Positions 5,672 to 12,819 are shown, numbered from the stretch's first letter. The stretch: DNA of 19,132 nt from an uncultured Flavobacterium sp. (GCF_946481155.1 NZ_CAMLMK010000057.1:1-19132), one strand, 5' to 3'. Notes: a model not told the origin generated them from the letters alone. Made by a program: numbers and translations.

Positions 5672-7432
5672 TTAAAAAGAAGTAGTCAGGGAAAATGACA
5701 CTCCGGTACTTGGAGGAACGTTACGACACACGCCACCAGAGCATACCAGACCGCCACGCTGACGCCCATAGCCAACTGTAAATCGTGTACTTCCTCGACG
5801 GTATGCACCTCCGACATTATAGAAGTGAATATCAAAAGTATCCGTTTCTGAAATCAAATGACTGTTTTCATCAAAACCGTAGTTATACATATCGGATGCA
5901 AAAATGGACCAATTCGCATCGTGATTGTACTCAACTAACATGGAAGCCCAGTTTTTTCGATCACTGTCGGCCCACATATGTTCAAGGCCAACGGTAATTG
6001 CACGGGTTCCTTTGAAATTATAGACACCTTCTGCGTTCACGATATGGGTTTTAACTACAGTATTCTGGAAGATTCCCTGGATGTATTTATTATTGTAATA
6101 TTGGTTAATATACCCAAAAGTGCCTTTAAATTTCGCAGACAGCTTTTTAGCGATTTCTATGTTGTAATCTGAAAAATATTTTTCATTTCCGCCAAAAAAC
6201 TCTGTACTATAATCCGGGTTGTAATTCCCTTCACTATCAAAATAATGGTAATCGGCTTTTAAATTAAACCAATTTGACATGTTCAGTGAAAGTTTTGTTC
6301 CATATTTTCCTCCAAAAGAAGAGCCTTTCTTAAACTCATAGAAGAAATCTAACTGACCTCCGATTTCACCAAACTTCTGAACCTGCTCATCCATTTGCAT
6401 TGCCACTCTGCTTTGTGCCTGATACACATAAATATTTGCCAGGTTGGAATGATGTTGCTTAGTTAAAGCCGGGATAAAATTCATCATACGGTCATTATAG
6501 TACAAACTGCTGATTTCCGGGGCATAAACTTCGGGCTGACGTTCGGATAAAAAGGTCATGTTCTCCATTCTGCGAAGCGTGGCATCAAACCCCAATCCTT
6601 TTTTCGAATAACCAAAATTGACTATCAAGGCATTTCCCGGTTTTACAAAATCGTAATTTACATCTGATCGTTCTAAAATAGCATCTTTTTCTTTGATGTT
6701 ATATTCACCGGAGAAATAAAAGGCATTTTTAGAAAAGCTCACTCGTGTTGCATACGCTGACGTTAATTTATTGAATTTCGGATCAACAACGGAAAACGGA
6801 ATTGATTCATCTCGGCCCACATAACTAAATCCGAACGTCAAATCAAAACTGTCTTTATGTAAAAATCCGGCTAAATTGATATCGGAATTAAAGCCATAAG
6901 TATCGGAATCCGTAACATCAAAACCTGTTCTGTGTTTTCCGTATAAAGCAGTAAACGTCATGTTTGCTGTAGGCCTGAAAATTGCACGGCCACCGCGTAA
7001 AGCGTTATTAATTCCCAGCGAACGGTCTTCCCAGCTTCTTAATAAAATTCCGCTTCCGAACTGCTCATAGAAATAACCTGCGGTAAGATCCAGTTTATTG
7101 GATTTATAATTTAAGTAATATGTCCCGACATTCGTTCCTTCAAACTTCGGATTGTAATTTAACAATGCCATCGGTTCATAAGCTTCCCCTTGAATTCCTG
7201 CTGTAAATCTTCCGTAGTTTACATTAACCTGTAAATAATTGTTAGATCGGAATGGCTCTTCCGGATGGGTAATTTCACGTTCCGGATCGTTCAGATACCA
7301 TTGCGAATTGGATTCCAGTCCGCCATAAACAGTGATTTTCTTTTTTTTAACACTATCCTGGGTTTGTTCCTGTTCTTGAGCTGTAAGTAACGAAAATGAT
7401 AATAAGGCTGATAGATAAATGATTTTTTTCAT
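5672..7432 (-). CDS. DUF6029-type outer membrane beta-barrel protein
   Basis: This 586-aa protein starts with a Sec signal peptide (MKKIIYLSALLSFSLLTA, cleavage before Q19). Long runs of alternating aromatic and polar residues are typical of beta-strands, and the end FSLTTSF has the terminal phenylalanine of outer membrane barrels. I assign it to the Bacteroidota DUF6029 family from its N-terminal segment (TVYGGLESNSQWYLND) and its TlpA neighbour. It should be an outer membrane protein of unknown function, perhaps a channel or assembly factor. The only two cysteines are C564 and C569 (CSGGVC), in what should be the last external loop. The gene begins 3 bases after the TlpA-like gene, so the two are translated from one mRNA. 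Confidence 0.85.
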   Translation of the reverse strand: MKKIIYLSALLSFSLLTAQEQEQTQDSVKKKKITVYGGLESNSQWYLNDPEREITHPEEPFRSNNYLQVNVNYGRFTAGIQGEAYEPMALLNYNPKFEGTNVGTYYLNYKSNKLDLTAGYFYEQFGSGILLRSWEDRSLGINNALRGGRAIFRPTANMTFTALYGKHRTGFDVTDSDTYGFNSDINLAGFLHKDSFDLTFGFSYVGRDESIPFSVVDPKFNKLTSAYATRVSFSKNAFYFSGEYNIKEKDAILERSDVNYDFVKPGNALIVNFGYSKKGLGFDATLRRMENMTFLSERQPEVYAPEISSLYYNDRMMNFIPALTKQHHSNLANIYVYQAQSRVAMQMDEQVQKFGEIGGQLDFFYEFKKGSSFGGKYGTKLSLNMSNWFNLKADYHYFDSEGNYNPDYSTEFFGGNEKYFSDYNIEIAKKLSAKFKGTFGYINQYYNNKYIQGIFQNTVVKTHIVNAEGVYNFKGTRAITVGLEHMWADSDRKNWASMLVEYNHDANWSIFASDMYNYGFDENSHLISETDTFDIHFYNVGGAYRRGSTRFTVGYGRQRGGLVCSGGVCRNVPPSTGVSFSLTTSF

Positions 7433-7435
7433 GGA

Positions 7436-7915
7436 TTACAACGTCTTTAATTTTTCAAACAATTCATTCTCTCCACCCGGTGAATGCCCGCTTTGAACAT
7501 ACACTATTTCATTGTTTTTAACGATAATCAGGTAAGGTACATTAGCAATGGACAAACTTCTTTTAAATTCCTGATTGGTGTCCAGTAGAACCTGGTATTC
7601 CCATCCTTTTCCGTTGACCATCGGCTTAACACGTTTGTTTGTTCTTGCATCATCTACTGAAACAGCGACTACTTCAAGATTAACTTCTTTTTTCCAATCG
7701 GCGTAGACATCATTAATCGCGTCTAATTCCTGAATGCAAGGTGCGCACCAGGTGGCCCAAAAAGAAAAAACATATAGTTTGTCCTTTTCGCTGAAATTCG
7801 TCGTGGTGGTGACAGTGGACGATTCTAAATTTTTAAGAGTTACACTTGGAAGTTTTTGTTGTGCGTTGATTTTGCAAAAAATCAGTAAAAACAGCATAAT
7901 TGTTGAGGTTTTCAT
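7436..7915 (-). CDS. TlpA-like periplasmic thiol-disulfide oxidoreductase
   Basis: The 159-aa protein has a signal peptide (about residues 1-18, cleaved before QQ) and one thioredoxin fold. The active site WCAPC is at 56-60 (C57, C60), preceded by the typical FSFWAT strand, and the cis-proline loop NVPYLI has P127. These features define the TlpA/ResA/AhpC-TSA-like periplasmic oxidoreductases. The CAPC dipeptide is usual in reducing members, so it probably reduces a disulfide rather than making one; that is inference. It is the first gene of the pair with the DUF6029 barrel and is divergent from the Omp28-like lipoprotein. Its job may be to service cysteines of these neighbours or of apocytochrome c delivered to CcsBA. 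The promoter on this side is unclear. Confidence 0.93.
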   Translation of the reverse strand: MKTSTIMLFLLIFCKINAQQKLPSVTLKNLESSTVTTTTNFSEKDKLYVFSFWATWCAPCIQELDAINDVYADWKKEVNLEVVAVSVDDARTNKRVKPMVNGKGWEYQVLLDTNQEFKRSLSIANVPYLIIVKNNEIVYVQSGHSPGGENELFEKLKTL

Positions 7916-7966
7916 AGTTAATTTAGCTTTGGGTTGATAATTGTTTGCAAATAAACAGAAAAATAT

Positions 7967-7997
7967 TTGTTTTAGTTAAAAAAAAGTTATTTTTTTG
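7967..7997 (+). promoter_or_regulatory. Candidate promoter of the Omp28-like gene
   Basis: TTG (7967-7969), a 20-base spacer and TTTTTTTG (7990-7997; one mismatch to TAnnTTTG) give a plausible promoter with a start near 8004 and a leader of about 20 bases. The T-rich context makes chance matches likely. Confidence 0.4.
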
Positions 7998-8024
7998 TCC
8001 ACCAAACTAACTAAAAACTTAACA

Positions 8025-9305
8025 ATGAAAAAACTATTAGTGTTGCTGACTATTGTCAGCTTAGGCATTTTTTCATCATGTAGCAGTGATGAAAGCTCAG
8101 AAGGAGGAAATGATTTTACAATCGCAGTAACCTCAGATTTTGTAACCCGTTATACAGGGGAAGATTTTACTTTCACGGTTAAAAAAAATGATGGTACAAA
8201 CGTTACGTCAGAAGCAATCGTTTCTGTAAACAACACTGCAATTTCAGGCAATGTGTTTAATTCAGCTGTAGCAGGCACATTTACTGTAAAAGCAACTTAC
8301 GGGGGAAAAACTTCTTCAAATCTTACAGTTATCGTTACAAATGCTCCGGCACCGTTAACGGCTATTGCTGTTACAAGTAGCTCTGCTTCGGTAGATCCTG
8401 GACAAGCACTGGTATTTACGGTTACCGGTAACAATGCAACAAACGTAACAAACACTTCAACAATTTATGTTAATGGTGTTGCTATTACAGGAAGCAGCTA
8501 CACACCAACTACTTATGGAACACTAGATGTTTATGCTGTTCATACGAATGGTACTGGCACATTTACGTCTCCAACAATTCAGGTAGTTGTAAATCAGGTA
8601 ATCAATTTCAACAAAAGAGTGTTGATTGAAGATTTCACCGGAACCTGGTGCGGATATTGCCCAAGAGTTTCACATGCAATTTCTTTGACAGAGCAACAAA
8701 CTACTGATGCAGTTGTCGTGGCAATCCACAGAGGAAGCGATCCTTATAACTTCTCAGGTGCAAGCGCATTAGAAAGCCAAATCGGACTTCAGGGATATCC
8801 AACAGCTATGTTAAACAGAACTACAGAGTGGGGTTATCCAGAGCCAAGTCATGTAAACCAAGCTGTTGCTTTAACTACTGGTATTAATCCAAAAATGGGA
8901 ATAGCAATGAATACTTCGGTTTCAGGAAATACCGCTACTGTTGAAGTGAAAGCTAAATTTGGAGCAAGTTTCTCAAACCTTAAATTAGTTGTATATGCTG
9001 TAGAAGATAATTTAACATACAATCAAACAAATTATACTTCTTACTATGGTGGAGCAAGCACTATTGCAAACTTTGATCATGATAATGTATTAAGAGGTGT
9101 ATTGACAAGCAGTATTTTAGGAGAAACTATTCCTGGATCATTTGTTGTGAGTGATGAATATACACAATCATTTACATACAACATTCCTGCTAACGTGAAT
9201 ACGACTAACCTGCGTTTTGTTGCTTTCGTTATCGATTCAACGAAAAAAGCTTTAAACTCCAGAGCTGCAGGTCCAAACGAAAGCCAGGCATTCGAAATTG
9301 AATAA
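8025..9305 (+). CDS. Omp28-like surface lipoprotein with Ig-like repeats and a thioredoxin domain
   Basis: Started at the ATG at 8025, the protein is 426 aa; an upstream TTG (7995) falls inside the probable promoter. The lipoprotein signal ends LGIFSSC, with lipidated C19 followed by SSDESS. S-D-E next to the cysteine fits the Flavobacterium lipoprotein export signal, so it is probably displayed on the cell surface. Two similar Ig-like segments (about 31-105 and 111-190, each with VTS, FTV and VNN/VNG turns) precede an Omp28-related domain (about 193-426). That domain has a thioredoxin-type motif TGTWCGYCPR (C209, C212) and a cis-proline-like GYPTA loop. It is divergent from the TlpA-DUF6029 pair. 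The role may be extracellular redox or adhesion; neither is proven. A terminator follows. Confidence 0.9.
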   Translation: MKKLLVLLTIVSLGIFSSCSSDESSEGGNDFTIAVTSDFVTRYTGEDFTFTVKKNDGTNVTSEAIVSVNNTAISGNVFNSAVAGTFTVKATYGGKTSSNLTVIVTNAPAPLTAIAVTSSSASVDPGQALVFTVTGNNATNVTNTSTIYVNGVAITGSSYTPTTYGTLDVYAVHTNGTGTFTSPTIQVVVNQVINFNKRVLIEDFTGTWCGYCPRVSHAISLTEQQTTDAVVVAIHRGSDPYNFSGASALESQIGLQGYPTAMLNRTTEWGYPEPSHVNQAVALTTGINPKMGIAMNTSVSGNTATVEVKAKFGASFSNLKLVVYAVEDNLTYNQTNYTSYYGGASTIANFDHDNVLRGVLTSSILGETIPGSFVVSDEYTQSFTYNIPANVNTTNLRFVAFVIDSTKKALNSRAAGPNESQAFEIE

Positions 9306-9330
9306 TGCTCAAGTTTATATAAAAATTAAA

Positions 9331-9359
9331 AAGAGACTATGAAAATAGTCTCTTTTTTT
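9331..9359 (+). terminator. Terminator of the Omp28-like gene
   Basis: AAGAGACTAT (9331-9340), loop GAAA, ATAGTCTCTT (9345-9354) and a T-run form a textbook rho-independent terminator 25 bases after the stop codon. The A-run before the stem also allows some function for kdsA on the minus strand. Confidence 0.93.
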
Positions 9360-9407
9360 ATGTAGTAATTTAAAAAATAGTCTTTGTTGAAAAACTTAAA
9401 GACAGCG

Positions 9408-10226
9408 TTAAAATTTATTTATGGTCTGTCTGATGGCAACCAATTTCGTCATTAAACCTTCAAACAAGCTTAAATCCAGCATGTTTGCACCATCGCTTTT
9501 TGCATTTGCCGGATCGAAATGCGTTTCTATGAAGATCCCGTCTACACCCACAGCGATTCCCGCTTTGGCGATAGTTTCGATCATTTCCGGACGACCACCT
9601 GTAACACCCACCATTTGATTTGGTTGCTGTAGGGAGTGGGTTACGTCAAGTACGGTAGAAGCAAACTCTTTCATAGTTGGAATGCCTCTATAATCCACTA
9701 TCATATCCTGATACCCGAACATTGTCCCGCGATCGGTAACCATAACGTTCTGGTTATTGCAATCCAATACTTTCTGAACCGCGTGTTTCATGCTTTCCGG
9801 ACTCATGAACTGTCCTTTTTTCAGATTTACTGTTTTTCCTGTATTTGCTGCTGCCACCACTAAATCCGTCTGGCGCACTAAAAAGGCAGGGATTTGTAAA
9901 ATATCAACATATTCAGCGGCCATCACAGCATCTTCATTAGTATGGATATCGGTAACGGTCGGAACACCAAATTCTCTGGAAATCTTTTGCAGGATTTTAA
10001 GCGCTTTTTCATCTCCGATTCCGGTAAAACTGTCAATTCTTGAACGATTCGCTTTCTTAAAAGATCCTTTAAAGACATAAGGAATCTTAAGTTTGTCAGT
10101 TACAGCAACGGTTTTTTCTGCAATTCTCATGGCCATTTCTTCGCCCTCAATTGCGCAGGGCCCTGCAAGAAGAAAGAAATTTCCGCTGTCGGTATGTTTA
10201 ATCTGTGGTATGTTTTGTAAATTCAT
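9408..10226 (-). CDS. kdsA: 3-deoxy-D-manno-octulosonate 8-phosphate synthase (KDO8P synthase)
   Basis: This 272-aa cytoplasmic TIM-barrel enzyme condenses phosphoenolpyruvate and arabinose 5-phosphate to KDO 8-phosphate for the LPS inner core. Recognisable segments are LAGPCAIE (20-27), VFKGSFKKANRS (51-62), PTVTDIH (89-95), KKGQF (136-140), VTDRGTMFGY (163-172), DVTHSLQ (194-200) and FIETHFDPANAKSDG (232-246). C24, H197, E234 and D245 match the four metal ligands of class II (metal-dependent) KDO8P synthases; the metal-free E. coli type has Asn in place of the cysteine. Length is normal for the family. It has its own -7 box (TATCTTTG, 10258-10251), and a terminator separates it from the minus-strand genes upstream, so it appears monocistronic. 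Confidence 0.97.
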   Translation of the reverse strand: MNLQNIPQIKHTDSGNFFLLAGPCAIEGEEMAMRIAEKTVAVTDKLKIPYVFKGSFKKANRSRIDSFTGIGDEKALKILQKISREFGVPTVTDIHTNEDAVMAAEYVDILQIPAFLVRQTDLVVAAANTGKTVNLKKGQFMSPESMKHAVQKVLDCNNQNVMVTDRGTMFGYQDMIVDYRGIPTMKEFASTVLDVTHSLQQPNQMVGVTGGRPEMIETIAKAGIAVGVDGIFIETHFDPANAKSDGANMLDLSLFEGLMTKLVAIRQTINKF

Positions 10227-10250
10227 AAGTCGTTTTGTCTAAAAGTGTTA

Positions 10251-10258
10251 CAAAGATA
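10251..10258 (-). promoter_or_regulatory. kdsA -7 box
   Basis: TATCTTTG on the minus strand matches TAnnTTTG exactly, 24 bases upstream of the kdsA ATG (10226). No TTG is seen 17-23 bases further upstream, where the preceding terminator lies. Confidence 0.55.
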
Positions 10259-10262
10259 TAAT

Positions 10263-10295
10263 AAAAAAACCTTCCTTTGAAGTACTTGGAAGGTT
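10263..10295 (-). terminator. Terminator of the DUF4199-lipoprotein unit
   Basis: AACCTTCC (10268-10275) pairs with GGAAGGTT (10288-10295); the loop contains AAGTACTT. On the minus strand the stem is followed by seven T, 24 bases past the lipoprotein stop codon. It isolates kdsA from the upstream unit. Confidence 0.88.
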
Positions 10296-10319
10296 GGAAA
10301 TCTTATAATATTCTTAAAA

Positions 10320-10787
10320 TTATTGAGTTTTTGCCGCTGATTTTTTAATGCTTAAGCCAATCGGACACATTATCTTACCTCTTTCGTAAACATTAAAATA
10401 CAGTTTTATCGGTTTTGAAAGTCCGTCCCATTTTACTTCATAGATATTTAATAATCCTCCTCCCATTTTGTCATTTTTTGTAGGGAAGGGGCAGCAGGTA
10501 TCTACTTTTTCAAATGAAATTTTCTCGCCATTCGGACCTTCAATGCCATTAAAAAAATAAGTAATGTATTTATTTTCGTTTACTGGCTGAACTACTCCGA
10601 TGTTTATCGGATAGTCCTGGTTGTAGCCGTATTTTTTGCTGTCAGCATATTCCGTTAATATATAGGCATTGTCCTTTATTACCGGTTTTATGGCTTTGTT
10701 GTCAATATTTTTTATTGTTGATTTAGTACTTATACAAGAAGTAAAACTTAAGACTAAAAGATGCAGAAGTAAGATTTTCTTAAACAT
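10320..10787 (-). CDS. Small cysteine-containing lipoprotein of unknown function
   Basis: The 155-aa protein has a lipoprotein signal (MFKKILLLHLLVLSFTSC; lipidated C18) followed by ISTKST, not an acidic export signal, so it probably faces the periplasm. Beyond C18 there are three cysteines: an adjacent pair in DTCCPFPTKND (C98, C99) and C141 in MCPIGLSI. The rest is predicted beta-rich (YITYFFNGIEGPNG, LLNIYEVKW, LYFNVYE). I do not recognise a named domain. The gene starts 2 bases after the DUF4199 gene and shares its transcript. Being next to kdsA is not evidence for a role in KDO synthesis, since a terminator separates them. Confidence 0.8.
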   Translation of the reverse strand: MFKKILLLHLLVLSFTSCISTKSTIKNIDNKAIKPVIKDNAYILTEYADSKKYGYNQDYPINIGVVQPVNENKYITYFFNGIEGPNGEKISFEKVDTCCPFPTKNDKMGGGLLNIYEVKWDGLSKPIKLYFNVYERGKIMCPIGLSIKKSAAKTQ

Positions 10788-10789
10788 GC

Positions 10790-11266
10790 TTATTTTGATT
10801 TAATGAAATATGCTACAATTGCCGAGGTAACCACGCCTCTTGAAAGCGCATCAAATACTCCCTGCATTATAAAGCTTTTCAGTGTATAATATTCATTAGC
10901 AGCCTGCTGGGTCATTATTTTATGCAAAACAGAATATTGAATGGCATTTTTAAAGTAATCAGGGCTAATGATGGCATAGGTAATGTATTGGGTAAGAGGA
11001 CTTAAAATAGTAATAAACACTGTCAGGAGAATCCCTGAAATAAATCCTTGTTTCCAATCTATTTGTCCGTTAAAAATCGTTCTCTTTTTTTCTTTTAGCG
11101 CCAATACGTACAGCAAAATTGCAATCAATGCAAAAATAATGGTATATATCGGCTGTTTGTCGATGTGAACATCATGCCACCCCAGTGATTTTTCCATAAA
11201 CATCCACGCTAATAATGCCAAAGCAAAAAGTACTGCCCATTTAATCTCAACGGTAAAATTCTTCAT
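10790..11266 (-). CDS. DUF4199 family membrane protein
   Basis: Started at the ATG at 11266 the protein is 158 aa. An in-frame TTG at 11293 lies inside the -7 box, so it cannot be the start. Four hydrophobic helices are visible: about 9-24, 38-56, 73-97 and 134-154. The segment between helices 3 and 4 (SPDYFKNAIQYSVLHK, then MTQQAANEYY) and the QIDWKQGF turn are typical of DUF4199, a Bacteroidota inner membrane family with no known function. It is the first gene of a two-gene unit with the lipoprotein and is divergent from the YeeE/YedE genes, sharing the intergenic region that carries the palindrome at 11325-11344. Confidence 0.87.
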   Translation of the reverse strand: MKNFTVEIKWAVLFALALLAWMFMEKSLGWHDVHIDKQPIYTIIFALIAILLYVLALKEKKRTIFNGQIDWKQGFISGILLTVFITILSPLTQYITYAIISPDYFKNAIQYSVLHKIMTQQAANEYYTLKSFIMQGVFDALSRGVVTSAIVAYFIKSK

Positions 11267-11290
11267 TCCTGATTTATGATTTTGGTAACC

Positions 11291-11298
11291 CAAATTTA
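11291..11298 (-). promoter_or_regulatory. -7 box of the DUF4199-lipoprotein unit
   Basis: TAAATTTG on the minus strand matches TAnnTTTG, 24 bases before the ATG at 11266. It places transcription start near 11284 and rules out the TTG start at 11293. Confidence 0.6.
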
Positions 11299-11324
11299 AA
11301 GGATTATTTCATTGTAACGAAAAA

Positions 11325-11344
11325 TATGTAATGTTTGTTACATA
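11325..11344. promoter_or_regulatory. CRP/FNR-like palindromic operator
   Basis: TATGTAA-TGTTTG-TTACATA is a perfect 7-bp inverted repeat with a 6-base spacer. The core TGTAA-N6-TTACA has the spacing of CRP/FNR-family sites (CRP: TGTGA-N6-TCACA). Its centre is about 40 bases upstream of the predicted start of the YeeE/YedE transcript, a class-II-activator position. No regulator gene of this family is in the window. Confidence 0.6.
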
Positions 11345-11362
11345 AAATCTTACGCCAATAAT

Positions 11363-11370
11363 TACTTTTG
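11363..11370 (+). promoter_or_regulatory. -7 box of the YeeE/YedE unit
   Basis: TACTTTTG fits TAnnTTTG, 17 bases before the ATG at 11388, so the leader is only about 11-14 bases. The nearest TTG (11335-11337) is 25 bases upstream, too far for an ideal -33 element, as expected for an activator-dependent promoter. Confidence 0.6.
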
Positions 11371-11387
11371 TCAAAAAAGAAACAGAT

Positions 11388-11945
11388 ATGTACTCATTTT
11401 ATGGAACGTGGCCCTGGTATATTTCAGGGTTTTTGATAGGAGCAGTGATGCTGGCCCTTATTTTCTTCGGCAAATCTTTTGGTATGTCATCTAATTTAAG
11501 AACGATCTGCACCATGGTCGGAGCAGGAAAGAATGTTGATTTTTTCAAATTCGACTGGCGTGAGCAAAAATGGAACCTTGCCGTAGTTTTAGGTGCTATC
11601 TTGGGCGGATTTGTTGCTGTTCATTTCCTGAGCGACGGAAGCGGAGTGGTGCTTAACCCGAAAACGGTAGAACAATTAGCGGCCATGAATATTGAAGCGC
11701 CAGACGGGAAATTAGGTCCGGAAAGTCTTTTCGGTTGGGAAGCCCTGAAATCACCGAAAACAATTATCATTCTTTTAGTCGGAGGTTTATTGATAGGTTT
11801 CGGTACGCGTTATGCCGGCGGATGTACTTCCGGTCATGCCATCTCGGGACTGAGTAATTTCCAAAAACCTTCGCTGATTGCCGTTATAGGATTCTTTATT
11901 GGCGGACTGATAATGGCGCATTTTCTTTTACCTCTAATTTTTTAA
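11388..11945 (+). CDS. YeeE/YedE family sulfur-transport protein, first half
   Basis: This 185-aa inner membrane protein belongs to the YeeE/YedE family (TsuA-like thiosulfate/sulfur-compound transporters). Helices are seen at about 11-30, 64-82, 125-140 and 162-184. The signature GTRYAGGCTSGHAISGLS (139-156) carries the family cysteine C146, thought to pass thiosulfate sulfur through the membrane; another cysteine, C41, lies in the first half. At about half the length of the one-chain E. coli protein, it needs the next gene to complete the fold. Both are on one transcript, separated by 9 bases, from a promoter with a CRP-like site. The MBL-hydrolase and rhodanese genes that often accompany this pair are not present. 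Confidence 0.92.
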   Translation: MYSFYGTWPWYISGFLIGAVMLALIFFGKSFGMSSNLRTICTMVGAGKNVDFFKFDWREQKWNLAVVLGAILGGFVAVHFLSDGSGVVLNPKTVEQLAAMNIEAPDGKLGPESLFGWEALKSPKTIIILLVGGLLIGFGTRYAGGCTSGHAISGLSNFQKPSLIAVIGFFIGGLIMAHFLLPLIF

Positions 11946-11954
11946 TAGCAGATT

Positions 11955-12377
11955 ATGAAATTTTTCAACTTAATAAAATTTGTTCTGGTCGGTTTCATTT
12001 TCGGAATCGTATTGACAAAATCAGAAGCCGTTTCCTGGTATCGTATTTATGAAATGTTCCGCTTTGAGTCGTTTCACATGTATGGAATCATAGGTGTTGC
12101 CGTTTTTACCGGCGTTATTGGCGTACAACTAATCAAAAGAAAGAACCTGAAAGATATCAAAGGTTTACCGATTGAAATTCAGGATAAAGAAAAAGGTTTC
12201 CCCCGTTATATAATAGGCGGAATATTGTTCGGACTTGGATGGGGATTGGTTGGATCGTGCCCGGGACCTATCTTTATTCTTCTGGGTGCCGGATTCTACG
12301 GAATTGTACTTGTTTTGGCAGGCGCATTATTGGGAACCTACCTTTACGGGGTTTTCAAAGATAAATTACCTCATTAA
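11955..12377 (+). CDS. YeeE/YedE family sulfur-transport protein, second half (DUF6691-like)
   Basis: The 140-aa protein has helices at about 5-21, 41-60, 85-102 and 105-131, and the family motif GWGLVGSCPGP (95-105) with cysteine C102. It is the shorter partner of the split YeeE/YedE transporter, normally found next to the longer one in Bacteroidota. It lies in the same frame as the upstream gene, separated by tandem stop codons TAA-TAG and two further codons, so it looks like a split version of one long gene. Since both halves are intact and the split is usual in this group, it is not a recent nonsense mutation. A terminator follows at 12432-12466. Confidence 0.9.
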   Translation: MKFFNLIKFVLVGFIFGIVLTKSEAVSWYRIYEMFRFESFHMYGIIGVAVFTGVIGVQLIKRKNLKDIKGLPIEIQDKEKGFPRYIIGGILFGLGWGLVGSCPGPIFILLGAGFYGIVLVLAGALLGTYLYGVFKDKLPH

Positions 12378-12431
12378 TCAGATAGCAGATTTCTGGTAGC
12401 AGAACGCAAAAGACGACGTTTCTAAAAAAAC

Positions 12432-12466
12432 AAATTCCACTATTTTCAAATGAAGTAGTGGAATTT
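12432..12466. terminator. Bidirectional terminator between YeeE/YedE and clpS
   Basis: AAATTCCACTA (12432-12442) pairs perfectly with TAGTGGAATTT (12456-12466); TTC/GAA can extend the stem inside the loop. A-rich sequence precedes it (seven A at 12424-12430) and T-rich follows, so it can serve both convergent transcripts. A looser inverted repeat (12379-12391 and 12500-12513) surrounds it. Confidence 0.9.
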
Positions 12467-12515
12467 ATTTTTAAAGTTCTCTGCAATCTGTAAAACTGCA
12501 ATCTTGCCATCTGTT

Positions 12516-12791
12516 TTATTGTATCTCGGCGCTAAGGCCGGCATCTAAAAGCTCTAAACATTGCGGCTTCAAAGCATTGTACGGACCGGTTTTTACGGTA
12601 CATTTTCCCGTATAATGAACCAGAAGCGCACATTGTTCTGCCTGTAATTCATCGTGCTCGCAAACACGTATAAGAGTGTCAATAACGTGGTCAAAAGTAT
12701 TCACATCGTCATTAAATAAAATGATTTCGTTGTTAATCGTTAACTGTTCTTTTATCGAAACCTTTTCTTTTACTTTTTCTTTTACGCTCAT
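12516..12791 (-). CDS. clpS: ATP-dependent Clp protease adaptor ClpS
   Basis: The 91-aa cytoplasmic adaptor delivers N-degron substrates to ClpA/ClpC-ClpP. The ClpS core is clear: EIILFNDDVNTFDHVIDTL (about 22-40), then QAEQCALLVHYTGKC (50-64) with the conserved HxxG region, and VKTGPYNAL. N-terminal to it is a short lysine/glutamate-rich tail (VKEKVKEKVSIKEQ) that is expected to be flexible and to reach the Clp chaperone. It follows prmA by 28 bases on the same strand and is probably cotranscribed with it, an arrangement seen in other Flavobacteriaceae. The terminator at 12432-12466 ends the unit. Confidence 0.96.
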   Translation of the reverse strand: MSVKEKVKEKVSIKEQLTINNEIILFNDDVNTFDHVIDTLIRVCEHDELQAEQCALLVHYTGKCTVKTGPYNALKPQCLELLDAGLSAEIQ

Positions 12792-12819
12792 AATCAGGTT
12801 ATTGTAATGAAATAAAGTG

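Noticed and set aside
7995..8024. TTG start of the Omp28-like gene, and similar TTG starts at 11293 and 13683
   Set aside because: They lie inside or upstream of probable -7 boxes and add residues that spoil the signal peptide or the family N-terminus; the ATG starts at 8025, 11266 and 13656 were used.
10320..10787. Role in KDO synthesis for the small lipoprotein next to kdsA
   Set aside because: It is a 155-aa exported lipoprotein with none of the KdsA motifs, and a terminator separates it from kdsA.
11940..11960. Nonsense mutation splitting one YeeE/YedE gene
   Set aside because: The two parts are in the same frame and separated by tandem stops, but both are intact with their own starts, and the two-gene form is usual in Bacteroidota.
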